A DNA stretch of 64,000 nucleotides from Microbacterium sp. Marseille-Q6648 (GCF_943181415.1 NZ_CALPBZ010000002.1:434001-498000); one strand, 5' to 3'. Positions 25,668-34,108 are shown, counted from the first letter of the stretch. Notes: generated from the letters alone by a model not told the origin. Numbers and translations: made by a program.

Positions 25668-25696
25668 GAACTTTAGGCGGAACTCTACCTAAGTTC
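25668..25696. promoter_or_regulatory. Inverted repeat in the Gfo/Idh - ROK divergent promoter
   Basis: GAACTTTAGG - 10 bases - CCTAAGTTC, near-symmetric arms differing by one base in length. It lies 18 bases upstream of the Gfo/Idh start and 68 bases upstream of the ROK start, as expected for an operator bound by the ROK protein. Confidence 0.55.
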
Positions 25697-25763
25697 TAGC
25701 CAGCTGCACACTTCGACCCCTCACAACCGGCTGCGGCGGCATCCGCTTGTGTCACAATCGAGC

Positions 25764-27017
25764 ATGGCCAGCGAGTCCACCCTGCGCTTCGGAGCGCAGA
25801 CCGATGAAGTCACGAGTCTGCTGCGCATCGTCAACCTCGTCCGCACGGGCGAGGCGAGCACGCGCCCCGAGATCGGCCGCCTCACCGGGCTGGGACGCGG
25901 CGTCGTCACGCAGCGCGTCGACAGGGCCATCGAGATGGGCTTCCTCGAGGACGGCGAGTTCGGCCCGTCCTCGGGCGGACGCGCGCCGCGCACGCTGCGG
26001 TTCCGCGCCGAGGCCGGCCGCATCATCGTGTGCGCACTGGGCGCACTGCACATCCACGTCGGCATCGCGGCGCTCGACGGCGACGTCGCGGATCAGACGC
26101 ACCGGTCGTGGGACATCGCCCGCGGCCCTGCCGAGACGCTCGACACCGTCATGGACATGATCGACGAACTCGTCGCCCGGAACGGCGACGAGCCCGTATG
26201 GGGCGTCGTCGTCGGGGTGCCGGGGCCCGTGGACTTCGACAGCGGGCGTCCCGTCGCCCCGCCGATCATGCCCGGCTGGAACGGCTTCGACGTCAAGCGG
26301 CGCTTCGAACAGCGCTTCGGCGCGCCCGTCTGGGTCGACAACGACGTGAACCTGCTGGCGCTCAGCGAACGCGCGCGCCGGCGCGGACACCAGGCCGACC
26401 TCATCTACATCAAGGTCGGTTCCGGCATCGGCGCGGGCCTGCTCTCGCACGGGCGCCTCCACCGCGGCGCGAACGGCGCAGCCGGCGACATCGGCCACGT
26501 GCGGGTGCCCGGATCCGACGCACTCTGCCGCTGCGGCAAGATCGGGTGCCTCGAGGCGGTCGCGGGGGGATGGGCGCTCGTCCGCGATGCCGAGGCCCGC
26601 CTCGCAGACGGCGCGGGCGGGCGCCTGGCGCAGTCCGATCAGCTGACGCCCGAGGTCATCTCGATCGCCGCGGAGGACGGGGACGCGCTCGCGATCTCGC
26701 TCATCCAGGCCTCTGCGCACGTGGTGGGCGAATCGATCGCCACGCTGGTGAACGTCTTCAACCCGGGCGTCATCGTGATCGGCGGAGCGGTCGCCGCGGC
26801 GGGCGAACTGTATCTGGCCGAGGTTCGACAGCGCGTCTACGAGCTGTCGCTGCCGCTGGCGACGCGCGACCTCACGATCACACAGTCGGTCAACGACAAA
26901 CGGGAACCGCTGCGCGGCGGCGCCGAGCTCGCCCGCGAGCAGCTCTTCGAGGTGACGTTCCCGCGATGGTTCGCCGACGGGCGCCCGACGAGTGAACGGT
27001 CGCCCGCCGCACTCTGA
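25764..27017 (+). CDS. ROK family transcriptional regulator
   Basis: A 417-residue repressor with an N-terminal winged helix (TRPEIGRLTGLGRGVVTQRV, about residues 34-53) and a C-terminal ROK sugar-kinase-like domain. The domain carries GVPGPVDF, a glycine-rich ATP-type loop and the zinc motif CRCGKIGCLE near residue 254. ROK repressors bind sugars or sugar phosphates. The ATG at 25764 is preferred over GTG 25749 because CACAAT (25753-25758) gives a -10 five bases ahead of it. It is divergent from Gfo/Idh and upstream of the fused CGD-like gene, so either may be its target. Confidence 0.85.
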   Translation: MASESTLRFGAQTDEVTSLLRIVNLVRTGEASTRPEIGRLTGLGRGVVTQRVDRAIEMGFLEDGEFGPSSGGRAPRTLRFRAEAGRIIVCALGALHIHVGIAALDGDVADQTHRSWDIARGPAETLDTVMDMIDELVARNGDEPVWGVVVGVPGPVDFDSGRPVAPPIMPGWNGFDVKRRFEQRFGAPVWVDNDVNLLALSERARRRGHQADLIYIKVGSGIGAGLLSHGRLHRGANGAAGDIGHVRVPGSDALCRCGKIGCLEAVAGGWALVRDAEARLADGAGGRLAQSDQLTPEVISIAAEDGDALAISLIQASAHVVGESIATLVNVFNPGVIVIGGAVAAAGELYLAEVRQRVYELSLPLATRDLTITQSVNDKREPLRGGAELAREQLFEVTFPRWFADGRPTSERSPAAL

Positions 27018-27025
27018 CACTTCTT

Positions 27026-27052
27026 ACGCTTTTCGACAAAAGCGTGTATGTT
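27026..27052 (+). promoter_or_regulatory. Operator palindrome and -10 of the 27.1 kb operon
   Basis: ACGCTTTT-CGAC-AAAAGCGT (27026-27045) is a perfect eight-base inverted repeat directly followed by TATGTT (27047-27052), a fair -10. It sits just after the ROK stop and before the fused CGD-like gene. Its minus-strand core TTTTGTCGAAAA resembles the recurring CTTATGTC(T)GAA motif. Confidence 0.6.
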
Positions 27053-27079
27053 CTCGGCTGAACCCCACGAAGGAGTGTC

Positions 27080-27124
27080 ATGCCCGAGAGCGTCCGACCC
27101 CGCATACCCACCCGCCGCGCATGA
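27080..27124 (+). CDS. 14-codon upstream ORF coupled to the fused CGD-like gene
   Basis: ATG 27080 follows an AAGGAG ribosome site at ideal spacing and encodes MPESVRPRIPTRRA. Its TGA overlaps the ATG of the next gene (ATGA at 27121). The downstream ATG has no ribosome site of its own, so this short ORF probably delivers ribosomes to it by termination-reinitiation. Whether the peptide itself has a role is unknown. An alternative is that the annotated start of the large gene is wrong, but no better in-frame start exists. Confidence 0.5.
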   Translation: MPESVRPRIPTRRA

Positions 27125-28563
27125 CGCTGCACGCCCTGCGGGACGACGCACTGCAGTCGGCGCCCGATGGCTTCACCCTGAGGCTGGGTCTGCCGTGGAT
27201 CCGCTCCCTGCCGGTGTCGTCGCTGGTCGACCTCGAAGTGACCGTGGACGGCGAGCCCGTCGCCGAACCGCGCGTCGAGGCGGATGCCGCGGACTGGTGG
27301 TTTCTGCAGGACCGCCTCGACGTGCGCGGCGACAGACCCCTGGCGGCGGGCGCACACCAGGTTGTGGTGGGCTTCCGCCTCGTGGTGCCGTACCTGCAGG
27401 CGGGACCAGGGGGGCCGCTTGCGCTGCCGTTCCGCATCGAGCGCGACCTCGTCCTGGATGCGGGCGCCCCTTCGTCTCGTCGCTCCGCTCCTCGCTCAGG
27501 GTCCGGGGCGGCGGCGGACGGATACCCGGACGCTGAGCGAGCGGCGCAGCCGCGAGACGAAGCGCGCTGGACGCTCGCCGCCAGCGGCTTCAACGTCACG
27601 CCGCTCGTCATCGCCGCCGATCGTCCCGCCACCGACCTCGTCGTCGACCTCGCCCGGAACGTCGCGCGGGTCGTGGAACTCGAGCCGGGACAGCTGTGGC
27701 GGACGTTCCCCGCCCCCGAGGACGCCGAGGTCGACGCCTTCCGCGACCGCCTGGCGGCCGCCGGCGGATCGGTGAGCATCGTCGGTGCGAGCCTCGACGA
27801 CTGGACCGGCGCAGGCCAGCGCCTCGACGACGACGAGCGCCTGGCGTTCCTGCTGCCGCAGCTGCGCGCGGCGAGCCGCGTGGGCGCGCAGGGCGTGCGA
27901 CTGCCGATCGGCCAGGCCGGCAGGGCGCTCCTGCAGCGTCTGGTGCCACATCTCGAGCAGCTCGACCTGGTGCTGCTCGAAGAGATCCAGGGCCAGCAGA
28001 CGCCCGACTCCCCCGCGACGTCCGCCGCGCTCGACAGCATCGCCGCCCTCGACCATCCGCTGGTGCGGGTGCTCGTCGACATCAGCATGCTCATGCCGGC
28101 GCTTCCGCTCAGCTACCTCGAGCGCCTGCGGGCAGGCGGCATCCCGCACGACCTCGTTGCTCGCCTCGAGAACGACTGGCGCGACCCCGCGACCGCCGAG
28201 GCCGTCGTGACGCACCTCCGCTCCGGCGCGGTGCCGGGCGCCGTCCACACGCTGTACATGAACCTCCTCGTGCGGTTCGGTCGTTCGGATGCGACCGTGC
28301 TGCGCGGCATCCTGCCTCTCGTCGGCGCCTTCCACCTGAAGTTCTGGGATCTCGACGACTCCGACGGACGCGTGTCGAACCCGATCCGCGACGTCGGCAC
28401 CCTCCTGCGCGGGTCGGATTTCACCGGCACCCTGTGCAGCGAGTGGGGCGGGCACGAGTGGCTCGACGACGACCCCTACGAGATCACCCGCGGGCACCTC
28501 GAGCTCGCCCGCGATGCACTCGCGCAGGGAGCTTCCCTCACCGCGCGGACCCCGAATCGATGA
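27121..28563 (+). CDS. Fused CGD beta-alpha-like protein, diverged
   Basis: A 480-residue protein whose first ~115 residues resemble the small beta-subunit proteins of this window (LRLGLPWIRSLPVSSL, then WWFLQDRLDV and GFRLVVPYLQ). Residues ~150-480 form a TIM barrel like the CGD alpha subunits. Likely metal ligands survive: Glu in LLEEIQ, Asp in VDISML, His in FHLKFWDLDD, Glu in CSEWGGHE. Between the domains a 38-bp inverted repeat (27470-27562) is inserted in frame and encodes a Ser/Arg/Ala-rich linker. The barrel is more diverged than the other copies, so a changed substrate or weak activity is possible. It forms an operon with the ThuA-like gene, 16 bases downstream. Confidence 0.65.
   Translation: MTLHALRDDALQSAPDGFTLRLGLPWIRSLPVSSLVDLEVTVDGEPVAEPRVEADAADWWFLQDRLDVRGDRPLAAGAHQVVVGFRLVVPYLQAGPGGPLALPFRIERDLVLDAGAPSSRRSAPRSGSGAAADGYPDAERAAQPRDEARWTLAASGFNVTPLVIAADRPATDLVVDLARNVARVVELEPGQLWRTFPAPEDAEVDAFRDRLAAAGGSVSIVGASLDDWTGAGQRLDDDERLAFLLPQLRAASRVGAQGVRLPIGQAGRALLQRLVPHLEQLDLVLLEEIQGQQTPDSPATSAALDSIAALDHPLVRVLVDISMLMPALPLSYLERLRAGGIPHDLVARLENDWRDPATAEAVVTHLRSGAVPGAVHTLYMNLLVRFGRSDATVLRGILPLVGAFHLKFWDLDDSDGRVSNPIRDVGTLLRGSDFTGTLCSEWGGHEWLDDDPYEITRGHLELARDALAQGASLTARTPNR
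27470..27562. repeat. 38-bp inverted repeat inserted within a coding sequence
   Basis: Left arm 27470-27507 (starts CTTCGTCTCG, ends GTCCGGG) and right arm 27525-27562 (its imperfect reverse complement, ending CGAGACGAAG) flank a 17-base GC-rich loop. The 93-base element is a multiple of three and stays in frame. The same arm sequence (CTTCGTCTCG..CTCGCTCAGCGTCCGG) recurs at 31735, so this is a dispersed palindromic element of the REP/BIME kind. Confidence 0.75.
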
Positions 28564-28579
28564 CGAACGGAGCGACCAC

Positions 28580-29452
28580 ATGACCTCGCAGCTGCAGGCG
28601 CTGATCCTGTCGGGCCACATGACCCATGAGCACGACAACGAGCACCGCAGCTTCCGTCAGCACAACCAGTGGCTGACGACGCTGCTCGAAGACACCGGGC
28701 GGTTCCGCGTGCGCGTGGTCGAAGACCCGCGCGGCCTCGGCGCCGAGATCATCGACAAGTACGACGTGCTGATCGTCGTGTTCGAGGGCCGCGACGGCTA
28801 CTTCGACAAGGCGGTCGGGTTCGGTGCCGAGACGGATGCCGCGATCCTGCGCTTCGTGCACGACGACGGCAAGGGGATCGTTTGGTTCCACGGATCCGCC
28901 GCGCAGGAGGACTCGTGGGGCTACCCCGAGGAGTACAACGTGATGCGCGGCGCGAAGCTCAGCGCCTACGAGACAGGTCTTCGACCCAGGCCCTGGGGCG
29001 AGGCTCTGCTGAAGACCGTCGAGCCGCGGCATCCGATCACCGAAGGGATCAACGCGACGTGGACCGTGACCGGTGACGACATCCTCACCGGCGTGGACCT
29101 GTACGAGGGCGCGCAGGTGCTGCTGACGACGTTCGACGATCTCGAGGCCTACGAGAAGGCGCCCGTCTGGCCGATGTCGCACTACCCGGTCGTGATCCCC
29201 GAGGGCGGCATCGCCGAGCTCAACGGCATGAACACCGATCAGCCGATCGCGTGGATCAACGAGTACGGCGCGGGGCGGTCGTTCACGATCACGATCGGCC
29301 ACGACATCGACACGTTCCGGCGCATCGAGTTCATCCGCATGTTCCCGCGCGGCGTCGAGTGGGCGGCCACCGGCGACGTGGCGCTGACCGGTCCCGATCG
29401 CCGCGGCGAGCGCCGCTTCCTCCCCTGGCCGTACTACAACCACGAGAGCTGA
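28580..29452 (+). CDS. ThuA-like domain protein
   Basis: A 290-residue protein of the ThuA-like, glutamine-amidotransferase-like fold. It has the opening strand ALILSGHMTHEHDNEHRSF, the central GIVWFHGSAA (where class I amidotransferases have their Cys, absent here) and a late IGHDIDTFRRIEF. ThuA-like proteins are needed for trehalose/sucrose use through 3-keto sugars in rhizobia and often sit with Gfo/Idh and TIM-barrel genes. Its biochemical role is not settled. It lies 16 bases after the fused CGD-like gene, in the same operon, which fits a 3-keto sugar pathway. Confidence 0.8.
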   Translation: MTSQLQALILSGHMTHEHDNEHRSFRQHNQWLTTLLEDTGRFRVRVVEDPRGLGAEIIDKYDVLIVVFEGRDGYFDKAVGFGAETDAAILRFVHDDGKGIVWFHGSAAQEDSWGYPEEYNVMRGAKLSAYETGLRPRPWGEALLKTVEPRHPITEGINATWTVTGDDILTGVDLYEGAQVLLTTFDDLEAYEKAPVWPMSHYPVVIPEGGIAELNGMNTDQPIAWINEYGAGRSFTITIGHDIDTFRRIEFIRMFPRGVEWAATGDVALTGPDRRGERRFLPWPYYNHES

Positions 29453-29479
29453 GACGCCGATCGGGTGACGGGTGTCGTC

Positions 29480-29498
29480 GCCTCACGGGAAGTGAGGC
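29480..29498. terminator. Hairpin between convergent operons
   Basis: GCCTCAC-GGGAA-GTGAGGC gives a perfect seven-base stem in the 78-base gap between the convergent ThuA-like and isomerase genes. There is no T tract, as is common in actinobacteria. It could stop transcription in both directions. Confidence 0.5.
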
Positions 29499-29530
29499 GG
29501 CACCACCTGCCACCCGAACGGCGTGGAGAG

Positions 29531-30532
29531 CTACTTGGTCGAGAAGGCGGCGTCGAACGCGGCAGCCGGCGGAGTGATGGCGTTGAGCGTCCGCACGAAC
29601 TCGATCGCCTCGGGCGCGCCCTGCAGGCGGTCCATGCCGGCGTCCTCCCACTCGACCGAGGTCGGGCCGTCGTAGCCGATGGCGTTGAGCGCGCGGAACA
29701 GCGGCTCCCACGGCACCTCGCCGTGCGCGGTCGAGACGAAGGTCCAGCCACGACGCGGGTTCGCCCACGGCAGGTGGGATCCGAGCACGCCGTTGCGGCC
29801 GTCGAGGTTGGTCACCGACTCCTTCACGTGCACGTGGAAGATGTGGTCGGCGAAGTCGAGCACGAACGCCACCGGGTCGAGCTGCTGCCACATGAAGTGG
29901 GAGGGGTCGAAGTTGATCCCGAAGCTCTTGCGGTGCCCGATCGCCTCGAGGGCGGCCTTGGTGGTCCAGTAGTCGTAGGCGATCTCGGAGGGGTGCACCT
30001 CGAGGGCGAAGCGCACGCCGACCTCTTCGAACACGTCCAGAATCGGGTGGAACCGGTCGGCGAAGTCCTGATAGCCGGCGGCGATCCACTCGTCCGAGGC
30101 GGGCGGGAACATCGCCACGGCCTTCCAGATCGACGAGCCGGTGAAGCCGGTGACGGTCTTCACCCCGAGCTTGGCCGCGAACCGGGCGGTCATCTTCAGC
30201 TCTTCGGCCGCCCGCTGGCGCACGCCCTCGGCGTCGCCGTCGCCCCACACCCGGTCGTTGAGGATGTCGCGGTGCCGCTCGTCGATGGGGTCGTCGCACA
30301 CCGCCTGGCCGGCGAGGTGGTTCGAGATCGTCCACACCTTCAGGCCGTTGCGCTCGAGGATGTCGCGACGCGATTGCACGTACGCCTCGTCGTCCCAGCG
30401 CGAGACGTCGATGTGATCGCCCCAGCAGGCGATCTCGAGGCCGTCGTAGCCCCATTCACCCGCGAGGCGCGCGACCTCTTCGAAGGGCAGGTCGGCCCAC
30501 TGGCCGGTGAACAGGGTGATCGGTCGTGCCAT
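29531..30532 (-). CDS. Sugar phosphate isomerase/epimerase-family TIM barrel
   Basis: A 333-residue AP-endonuclease-2/xylose-isomerase-like TIM barrel. It begins [20 protein letters not shown] and contains the metal-ligand strands [12 protein letters not shown] (Glu), GINFDPSHF (Asp, His), FHVHVKE (His) and TSVEWEDAG (Glu). Unlike the CGD alpha-like proteins it has no beta-type partner pattern. Similar proteins isomerise or epimerise keto sugars and stand beside Gfo/Idh genes. Last gene of the minus-strand operon, 23 bases after Gfo/Idh. Confidence 0.85.
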   Translation of the reverse strand: MARPITLFTGQWADLPFEEVARLAGEWGYDGLEIACWGDHIDVSRWDDEAYVQSRRDILERNGLKVWTISNHLAGQAVCDDPIDERHRDILNDRVWGDGDAEGVRQRAAEELKMTARFAAKLGVKTVTGFTGSSIWKAVAMFPPASDEWIAAGYQDFADRFHPILDVFEEVGVRFALEVHPSEIAYDYWTTKAALEAIGHRKSFGINFDPSHFMWQQLDPVAFVLDFADHIFHVHVKESVTNLDGRNGVLGSHLPWANPRRGWTFVSTAHGEVPWEPLFRALNAIGYDGPTSVEWEDAGMDRLQGAPEAIEFVRTLNAITPPAAAFDAAFSTK

Positions 30533-30555
30533 GTCGTTCTCCTTCGGAGGATGAT

Positions 30556-31839
30556 TCAGACGGATGCCGCGGCGTCCACCGCGACTCGGACCCAGGCCGA
30601 GCCATTCTCACTCGACCGCTCGACCGCGTCGAGGACGCGCTGCACCGACAGTCCCTCGTCGAACGTGGGGTGAGGGTCGGCGCCCTCGGCGATGGCGGTC
30701 ACGAGATCGACGACCTGATGACTGAATCCATGCTCGTAGCCCAGCATGTGCCCGGCCGGCCACCACGCCGAGACGTACGGATGCTGGGACTCGGTGACGA
30801 GGATGCGGGTGAAGCCCTGCCGGTCGGCGGGCGCCGTGCGATCGTAGAGCTGCAGGCTGTTGAGATCTTCGAGGTCGAACGCGAGCGAGCCCTTGTCGCC
30901 GGACACCTCGATCGTCAGGGCGTTCTTGCGTCCGGTCGCGAAGCGCGTCGCCTCGAAGGACGCCAGCGCGCCGCCGGCGAGCCGACCGGTGAAGATCGCC
31001 ACGTCGTCGACCGTCACCTGCCCGACACCCTCGGCGGCGGTGCCGCTCAGCCCCGAGCCCGCGCCCTGGAGCGGGCGCTCCTTGACGATGGTGTCCATGG
31101 TCCCCGACACCGATTCGACGGCGAGGCCGGTGACGAACTGAGTCATGTCGATGATGTGCGCACCGATGTCGCCCAGCGCTCCCGAGCCGGCGTGCTCCTT
31201 CTGCAGGCGCCACGCCAGCGGCATCTGCGGGTCGACGAGCCAGTCCTGCCGGTACGCCGCGCGCACCTGCTGCACGGTGCCGATCACGCCCTCGGCGATG
31301 AGGTCGCGCAGCAGGGTCACGGCCGGGACGCGGCGATAGGTGAAGCCCACCATCGCGCGCACGCCGCGGCCGGCAGCGCGGGTCGCGGCATCCGCCATCG
31401 CCTCGGCCTCGGCGACGGTGTTCGCGAGCGGCTTCTCGCACAGGACGTGCTTGCCCGCTGCGAGAGCTGCGATGGCGATCTCGGCGTGCGAGTCGCCGGG
31501 TGTGACGATGTCGACGACGTCGATGTCGTCGCGCGCGATCACGTCGCGCCAGTCGGTCGCCGACTCGGCCCAGCCCCACTTCGCTGCGGCCGCGCTGACC
31601 GCATCGGCGTTCCGGCCCACCAGCACGGCCATCTCGACCGTTGCGGGCAGGTCGAACATCCGCGGCGCCTGCCGCCAGCCCACGGAGTGGGCCGCGCCCA
31701 TGAACCCGTGCCCGATCATCGCGACGCGGAGGCGCTTCGTCTCGCTGCGCTCGCTCAGCGTCCGGGGTGTGCTGCGCTCGCTCAGCGTCCGGGGGGTGCT
31801 GTGCTCGCTCAGCGTCCGGGGGGTGCTGTGCTCGCTCAT
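30556..31839 (-). CDS. Gfo/Idh/MocA oxidoreductase with repeat-encoded N-terminus
   Basis: A 427-residue sugar oxidoreductase. The dinucleotide fold starts at residue ~38 ([13 protein letters not shown]), followed by the EKP signature (LCEKPLA), [16 protein letters not shown] with the usual Asp/His pair, and a C-terminal beta-sheet domain. The first 36 residues are three and a half copies of SEHSTPRTL, encoded by a 27-bp tandem repeat derived from a dispersed palindromic element. This tail is very unlikely to fold and looks like a recent insertion. Start ATG 31839 overlaps the beta-subunit stop (ATGA). It likely oxidises or reduces the keto sugar released by the CGD enzymes. Confidence 0.85.
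   Translation of the reverse strand: MSEHSTPRTLSEHSTPRTLSERSTPRTLSERSETKRLRVAMIGHGFMGAAHSVGWRQAPRMFDLPATVEMAVLVGRNADAVSAAAAKWGWAESATDWRDVIARDDIDVVDIVTPGDSHAEIAIAALAAGKHVLCEKPLANTVAEAEAMADAATRAAGRGVRAMVGFTYRRVPAVTLLRDLIAEGVIGTVQQVRAAYRQDWLVDPQMPLAWRLQKEHAGSGALGDIGAHIIDMTQFVTGLAVESVSGTMDTIVKERPLQGAGSGLSGTAAEGVGQVTVDDVAIFTGRLAGGALASFEATRFATGRKNALTIEVSGDKGSLAFDLEDLNSLQLYDRTAPADRQGFTRILVTESQHPYVSAWWPAGHMLGYEHGFSHQVVDLVTAIAEGADPHPTFDEGLSVQRVLDAVERSSENGSAWVRVAVDAAASV
31735..31836. repeat. 27-bp tandem repeat in the 5' end of the Gfo/Idh gene
   Basis: About 3.5 copies of CTGTGCTCGCTCAGCGTCCG plus GGGGGTG. The block begins with CTTCGTCTCGCTGCGCTCGC, which is one arm of the palindrome found at 27470-27562. 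The 27-base period keeps the frame and adds nine residues per copy, so copy number can change without breaking the gene. Confidence 0.8.
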
Positions 31840-32252
31840 GCCAGCACGACCTCGCGCTCGACCGGCACGCGGTTGGTGACGTAGCGGCCGGGGCCGCCGT
31901 CGGCGCCGGGCGAGATCTGCATGTAGAGCAGGCGCATCGTGAGCACCACCTCGACGGTGAGCTTCTCGCCCTGCTCGGGCGCCCGACCGAGGTCGATGAC
32001 GACATCGGGACGGTCGGCGACGAACCACAGGGTCTCGGACTGCTCGGGCAGCTCCTCGATCCGGTATTCGCGGCCCTGCAGCACGAAGCGGAGTCGGTCC
32101 TTCGGGATCGACTCGCCGTTGACGGATGCCGCGACGTCATCGACCGCCGAGAGCCACAGGCTCCGGTACCAGGGCAGCTGCAGCGAGACCGCGAGGCCGG
32201 TGTCGGTGCGCCGGACGTCCTTGTCGGCGAAGAGGGAATTGTGGGTGGCCAT
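31836..32252 (-). CDS. C-glycoside deglycosidase beta-subunit-like protein (DUF6379 type)
   Basis: A 138-residue beta-sandwich protein. Motifs shared with the other beta domains in this window are LSLQLPWYRSLWLSAV-like (here SLQLPWYRSLWLSAVDDV), LRFVLQGREYRIEEL, ETLWFVADRP and LYMQISPGADGGPGRYV. This is the family first called DUF6379 and later recognised as the small beta subunit of C-glycoside deglycosidases (DgpC/CarC type), which pairs with a TIM-barrel alpha subunit. Two alpha-like genes lie directly upstream in the same operon. Its sequence is closest to the N-terminal domain of the fused protein at 53262-54737. Confidence 0.8.
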   Translation of the reverse strand: MATHNSLFADKDVRRTDTGLAVSLQLPWYRSLWLSAVDDVAASVNGESIPKDRLRFVLQGREYRIEELPEQSETLWFVADRPDVVIDLGRAPEQGEKLTVEVVLTMRLLYMQISPGADGGPGRYVTNRVPVEREVVLA

Positions 32253-32268
32253 GGCTCCTCCGAGCGGG

Positions 32269-33054
32269 TCAGGCGTAGGTGTCGGTGAAGTGCTCGTGCG
32301 GCTCGGGCGGTGCCGGCTCGAGCTTCTGCACGGTCTGCGGGCTGTACGGGTGGTTGGTGCCGGGCACCGGCTCGTCGGCGGGGGGCATGAAGACGGGCTT
32401 GCCGTCGTCGCCGAAGTACATGAGGTCGAGGTCGAACGCGCCCTGGTTCTTCAGGCCGAAGCTGACCCAGTTCTCCTCGAACGGCGCGCGCGCCAGCTCG
32501 TAGCAGCGGAACTTCCAGAACTTCCACTCGCCGTCCTGCTTGAGGAAGTCGATGGCGTACTTGCACCAGACCCAGTGCGCCCACACCTTCTTGCCGAGCA
32601 CCTCCTCCGGCGAGTACATGTCGGGAAACGCCTCGGCCACCTTCGGGTCGGTGAGTCCCGACTCCGTGCCGGCCATCATCCACACGCCCTTGGCGGTCTT
32701 GCCGTCGGCGGCGACCTCGATGACGGGGGTGTTCGTGGCGTGGAGGATGAGCTTGCCCTCGGGGTGCGGACGGCCGCGGTGGTAGTCGGTCACGCTCTGC
32801 CACGTCGTGTACTGACCGGCGTTGGTGTACCGGGCGCGGATGCCCTCCGTGCCCTCCTTGACCCAGAGCGGGATGATCTGCTCGTCCTCGAAGGCGTTGT
32901 GCAGGTACATATACCGGTTGAACAGGTTCTCGACCTGCCCGCGGTCCTCCGCGCGCTGTGCGAGGGCGCGCGCGCCGGCCACCTCATCTCGCAGGCGCGC
33001 GAGCTCGGCGGTGATCTCCTCGAGGGAGGCGGGGGCGATGGTGGTGTCAGACAT
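32269..33054 (-). CDS. NTF2/SnoaL-like protein
   Basis: A 261-residue protein with a coiled-coil-like N-terminus (LEEITAELARLRDEVAGARA) and a SnoaL-like NTF2 fold: QVENLFNRYMYLHNA, then GVWMMAGTES and HWVWCKYAIDFLKQDGEWKF. Family members are cyclases, isomerases, dehydratases or non-catalytic partners. It overlaps the stop of the alpha-like gene by eight bases and precedes the beta-like gene by 16. This places it inside the CGD gene set and suggests a role on the aglycone or the keto-sugar intermediate. No catalytic residues can be assigned. Confidence 0.75.
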   Translation of the reverse strand: MSDTTIAPASLEEITAELARLRDEVAGARALAQRAEDRGQVENLFNRYMYLHNAFEDEQIIPLWVKEGTEGIRARYTNAGQYTTWQSVTDYHRGRPHPEGKLILHATNTPVIEVAADGKTAKGVWMMAGTESGLTDPKVAEAFPDMYSPEEVLGKKVWAHWVWCKYAIDFLKQDGEWKFWKFRCYELARAPFEENWVSFGLKNQGAFDLDLMYFGDDGKPVFMPPADEPVPGTNHPYSPQTVQKLEPAPPEPHEHFTDTYA

Positions 33055-34108
33055 GGGCGGTCTCCTTCGACTGCTCGGCGACGGTGTCCTCGATGGTCTT
33101 GCGCATCAGCGCGTGCTGCTTCTTCACGAGATCGATCGGGTCGGCCTCGCCGAGGTCCTGGAACGCGTGGCCTTCCCACTCGCTCGAGAGATAGCCCTGG
33201 TAGCCGCCCACGACGAACTGCTTCACGATGCGCGGGATGTCCATCGCGGGCTCGTCGCCGCTCTCGTCGATGTCGTAGAACTTCGCGTGCACGTGGAACA
33301 TCTGGGGCATGATGTCGAGCCACTCCTCCGGCGGCACCAGACCGTGCATGTTGAAGGCGAGACGCGTGAACGGCCCGAACGTGAGCGGGTCCACGCCCTC
33401 GCTCACGAGATAGTCCTCGAACTTCTGGTTGCGCACGTGCATCGGCGTGGGCTCGTGCCAGATCTCGTCCATGACCGGGAAGTGCCTCTCGTCCATCCCC
33501 ATCTGCCCGAGCGTCCGCAGGAGCGTGGGCGACAGGCTGTGCATGGTGGAGGAGAAGTCGGCGGTGAAGCCGAGGCGCTCGGACTGCAGCTCGTCGTACA
33601 TCTCGCGCATCTGCAGCACCTGGGGGTTGTTGGGCCCGGACGGTGCGTGGATCTCGTAGCCGAGGTACTGGTCGTACTTCTCGGCGAGGGGCAGCAGGCT
33701 CCGCAGCAGCTCTTTGCCGTGCGAGCGGATGACGATGCGCTTGAAGCCGAGGGTGTGGGCGGTCTTGAGCTGACGCGCGAGGAAGTCGTGCTCCTCGTCG
33801 GGCGTCATGTCGCGATCCTTGCGCCGACCCATGTCGAGGTTCGTGCCGACGGCACTCGCCTCGAGACCGTACTTCTCGAGCGAGTCGAACCAGAGCTTCA
33901 CGAAGTCCTCGTCGACGTCGGGGTAGCTGCGCAGCAGCTGCGCGATGTTGAACTCGACGCCGGGGCCGATGCCCTCGTCGTGCACCGCCTTGATGAGGGT
34001 CTCGGGGGTGTACTGGCCGGCTGCGAACTCGCTGGTCATGGAGTACAGCGTCGTGCCCAGCTTGATGCCGGTGCCGGCGATGCCGTCGTGGATCTGCGGC
34101 AGGGTCAT
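33047..34108 (-). CDS. C-glycoside deglycosidase alpha-subunit-like TIM barrel (alpha 1)
   Basis: A 353-residue TIM barrel of the xylose-isomerase-like superfamily. Likely Mn ligands are Glu152 (YEIHAP), Asp184 (TADFSSTMH), His272 or His274 (FHVHAKFYDIDE) and Glu310 (SSEWEGH). Nearby His190 may be the acid/base. This residue set and the HVHAKFYDID block are those of CGD alpha subunits (CarB/DgpB type), which remove an aglycone from a 3-keto C-glycoside by an elimination-like reaction. It is closely related to the C-terminal domain of the fused protein at 53262. Start ATG 34108 overlaps the stop of the second alpha-like gene. Confidence 0.8.
   Translation of the reverse strand: MTLPQIHDGIAGTGIKLGTTLYSMTSEFAAGQYTPETLIKAVHDEGIGPGVEFNIAQLLRSYPDVDEDFVKLWFDSLEKYGLEASAVGTNLDMGRRKDRDMTPDEEHDFLARQLKTAHTLGFKRIVIRSHGKELLRSLLPLAEKYDQYLGYEIHAPSGPNNPQVLQMREMYDELQSERLGFTADFSSTMHSLSPTLLRTLGQMGMDERHFPVMDEIWHEPTPMHVRNQKFEDYLVSEGVDPLTFGPFTRLAFNMHGLVPPEEWLDIMPQMFHVHAKFYDIDESGDEPAMDIPRIVKQFVVGGYQGYLSSEWEGHAFQDLGEADPIDLVKKQHALMRKTIEDTVAEQSKETAHV

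Noticed and set aside
27470-27562. Frameshift or pseudogene in the fused CGD-like gene
   Set aside because: The inserted palindrome is 93 bases, the frame continues on both sides, and ligand residues of the barrel are kept, so the gene is treated as intact.
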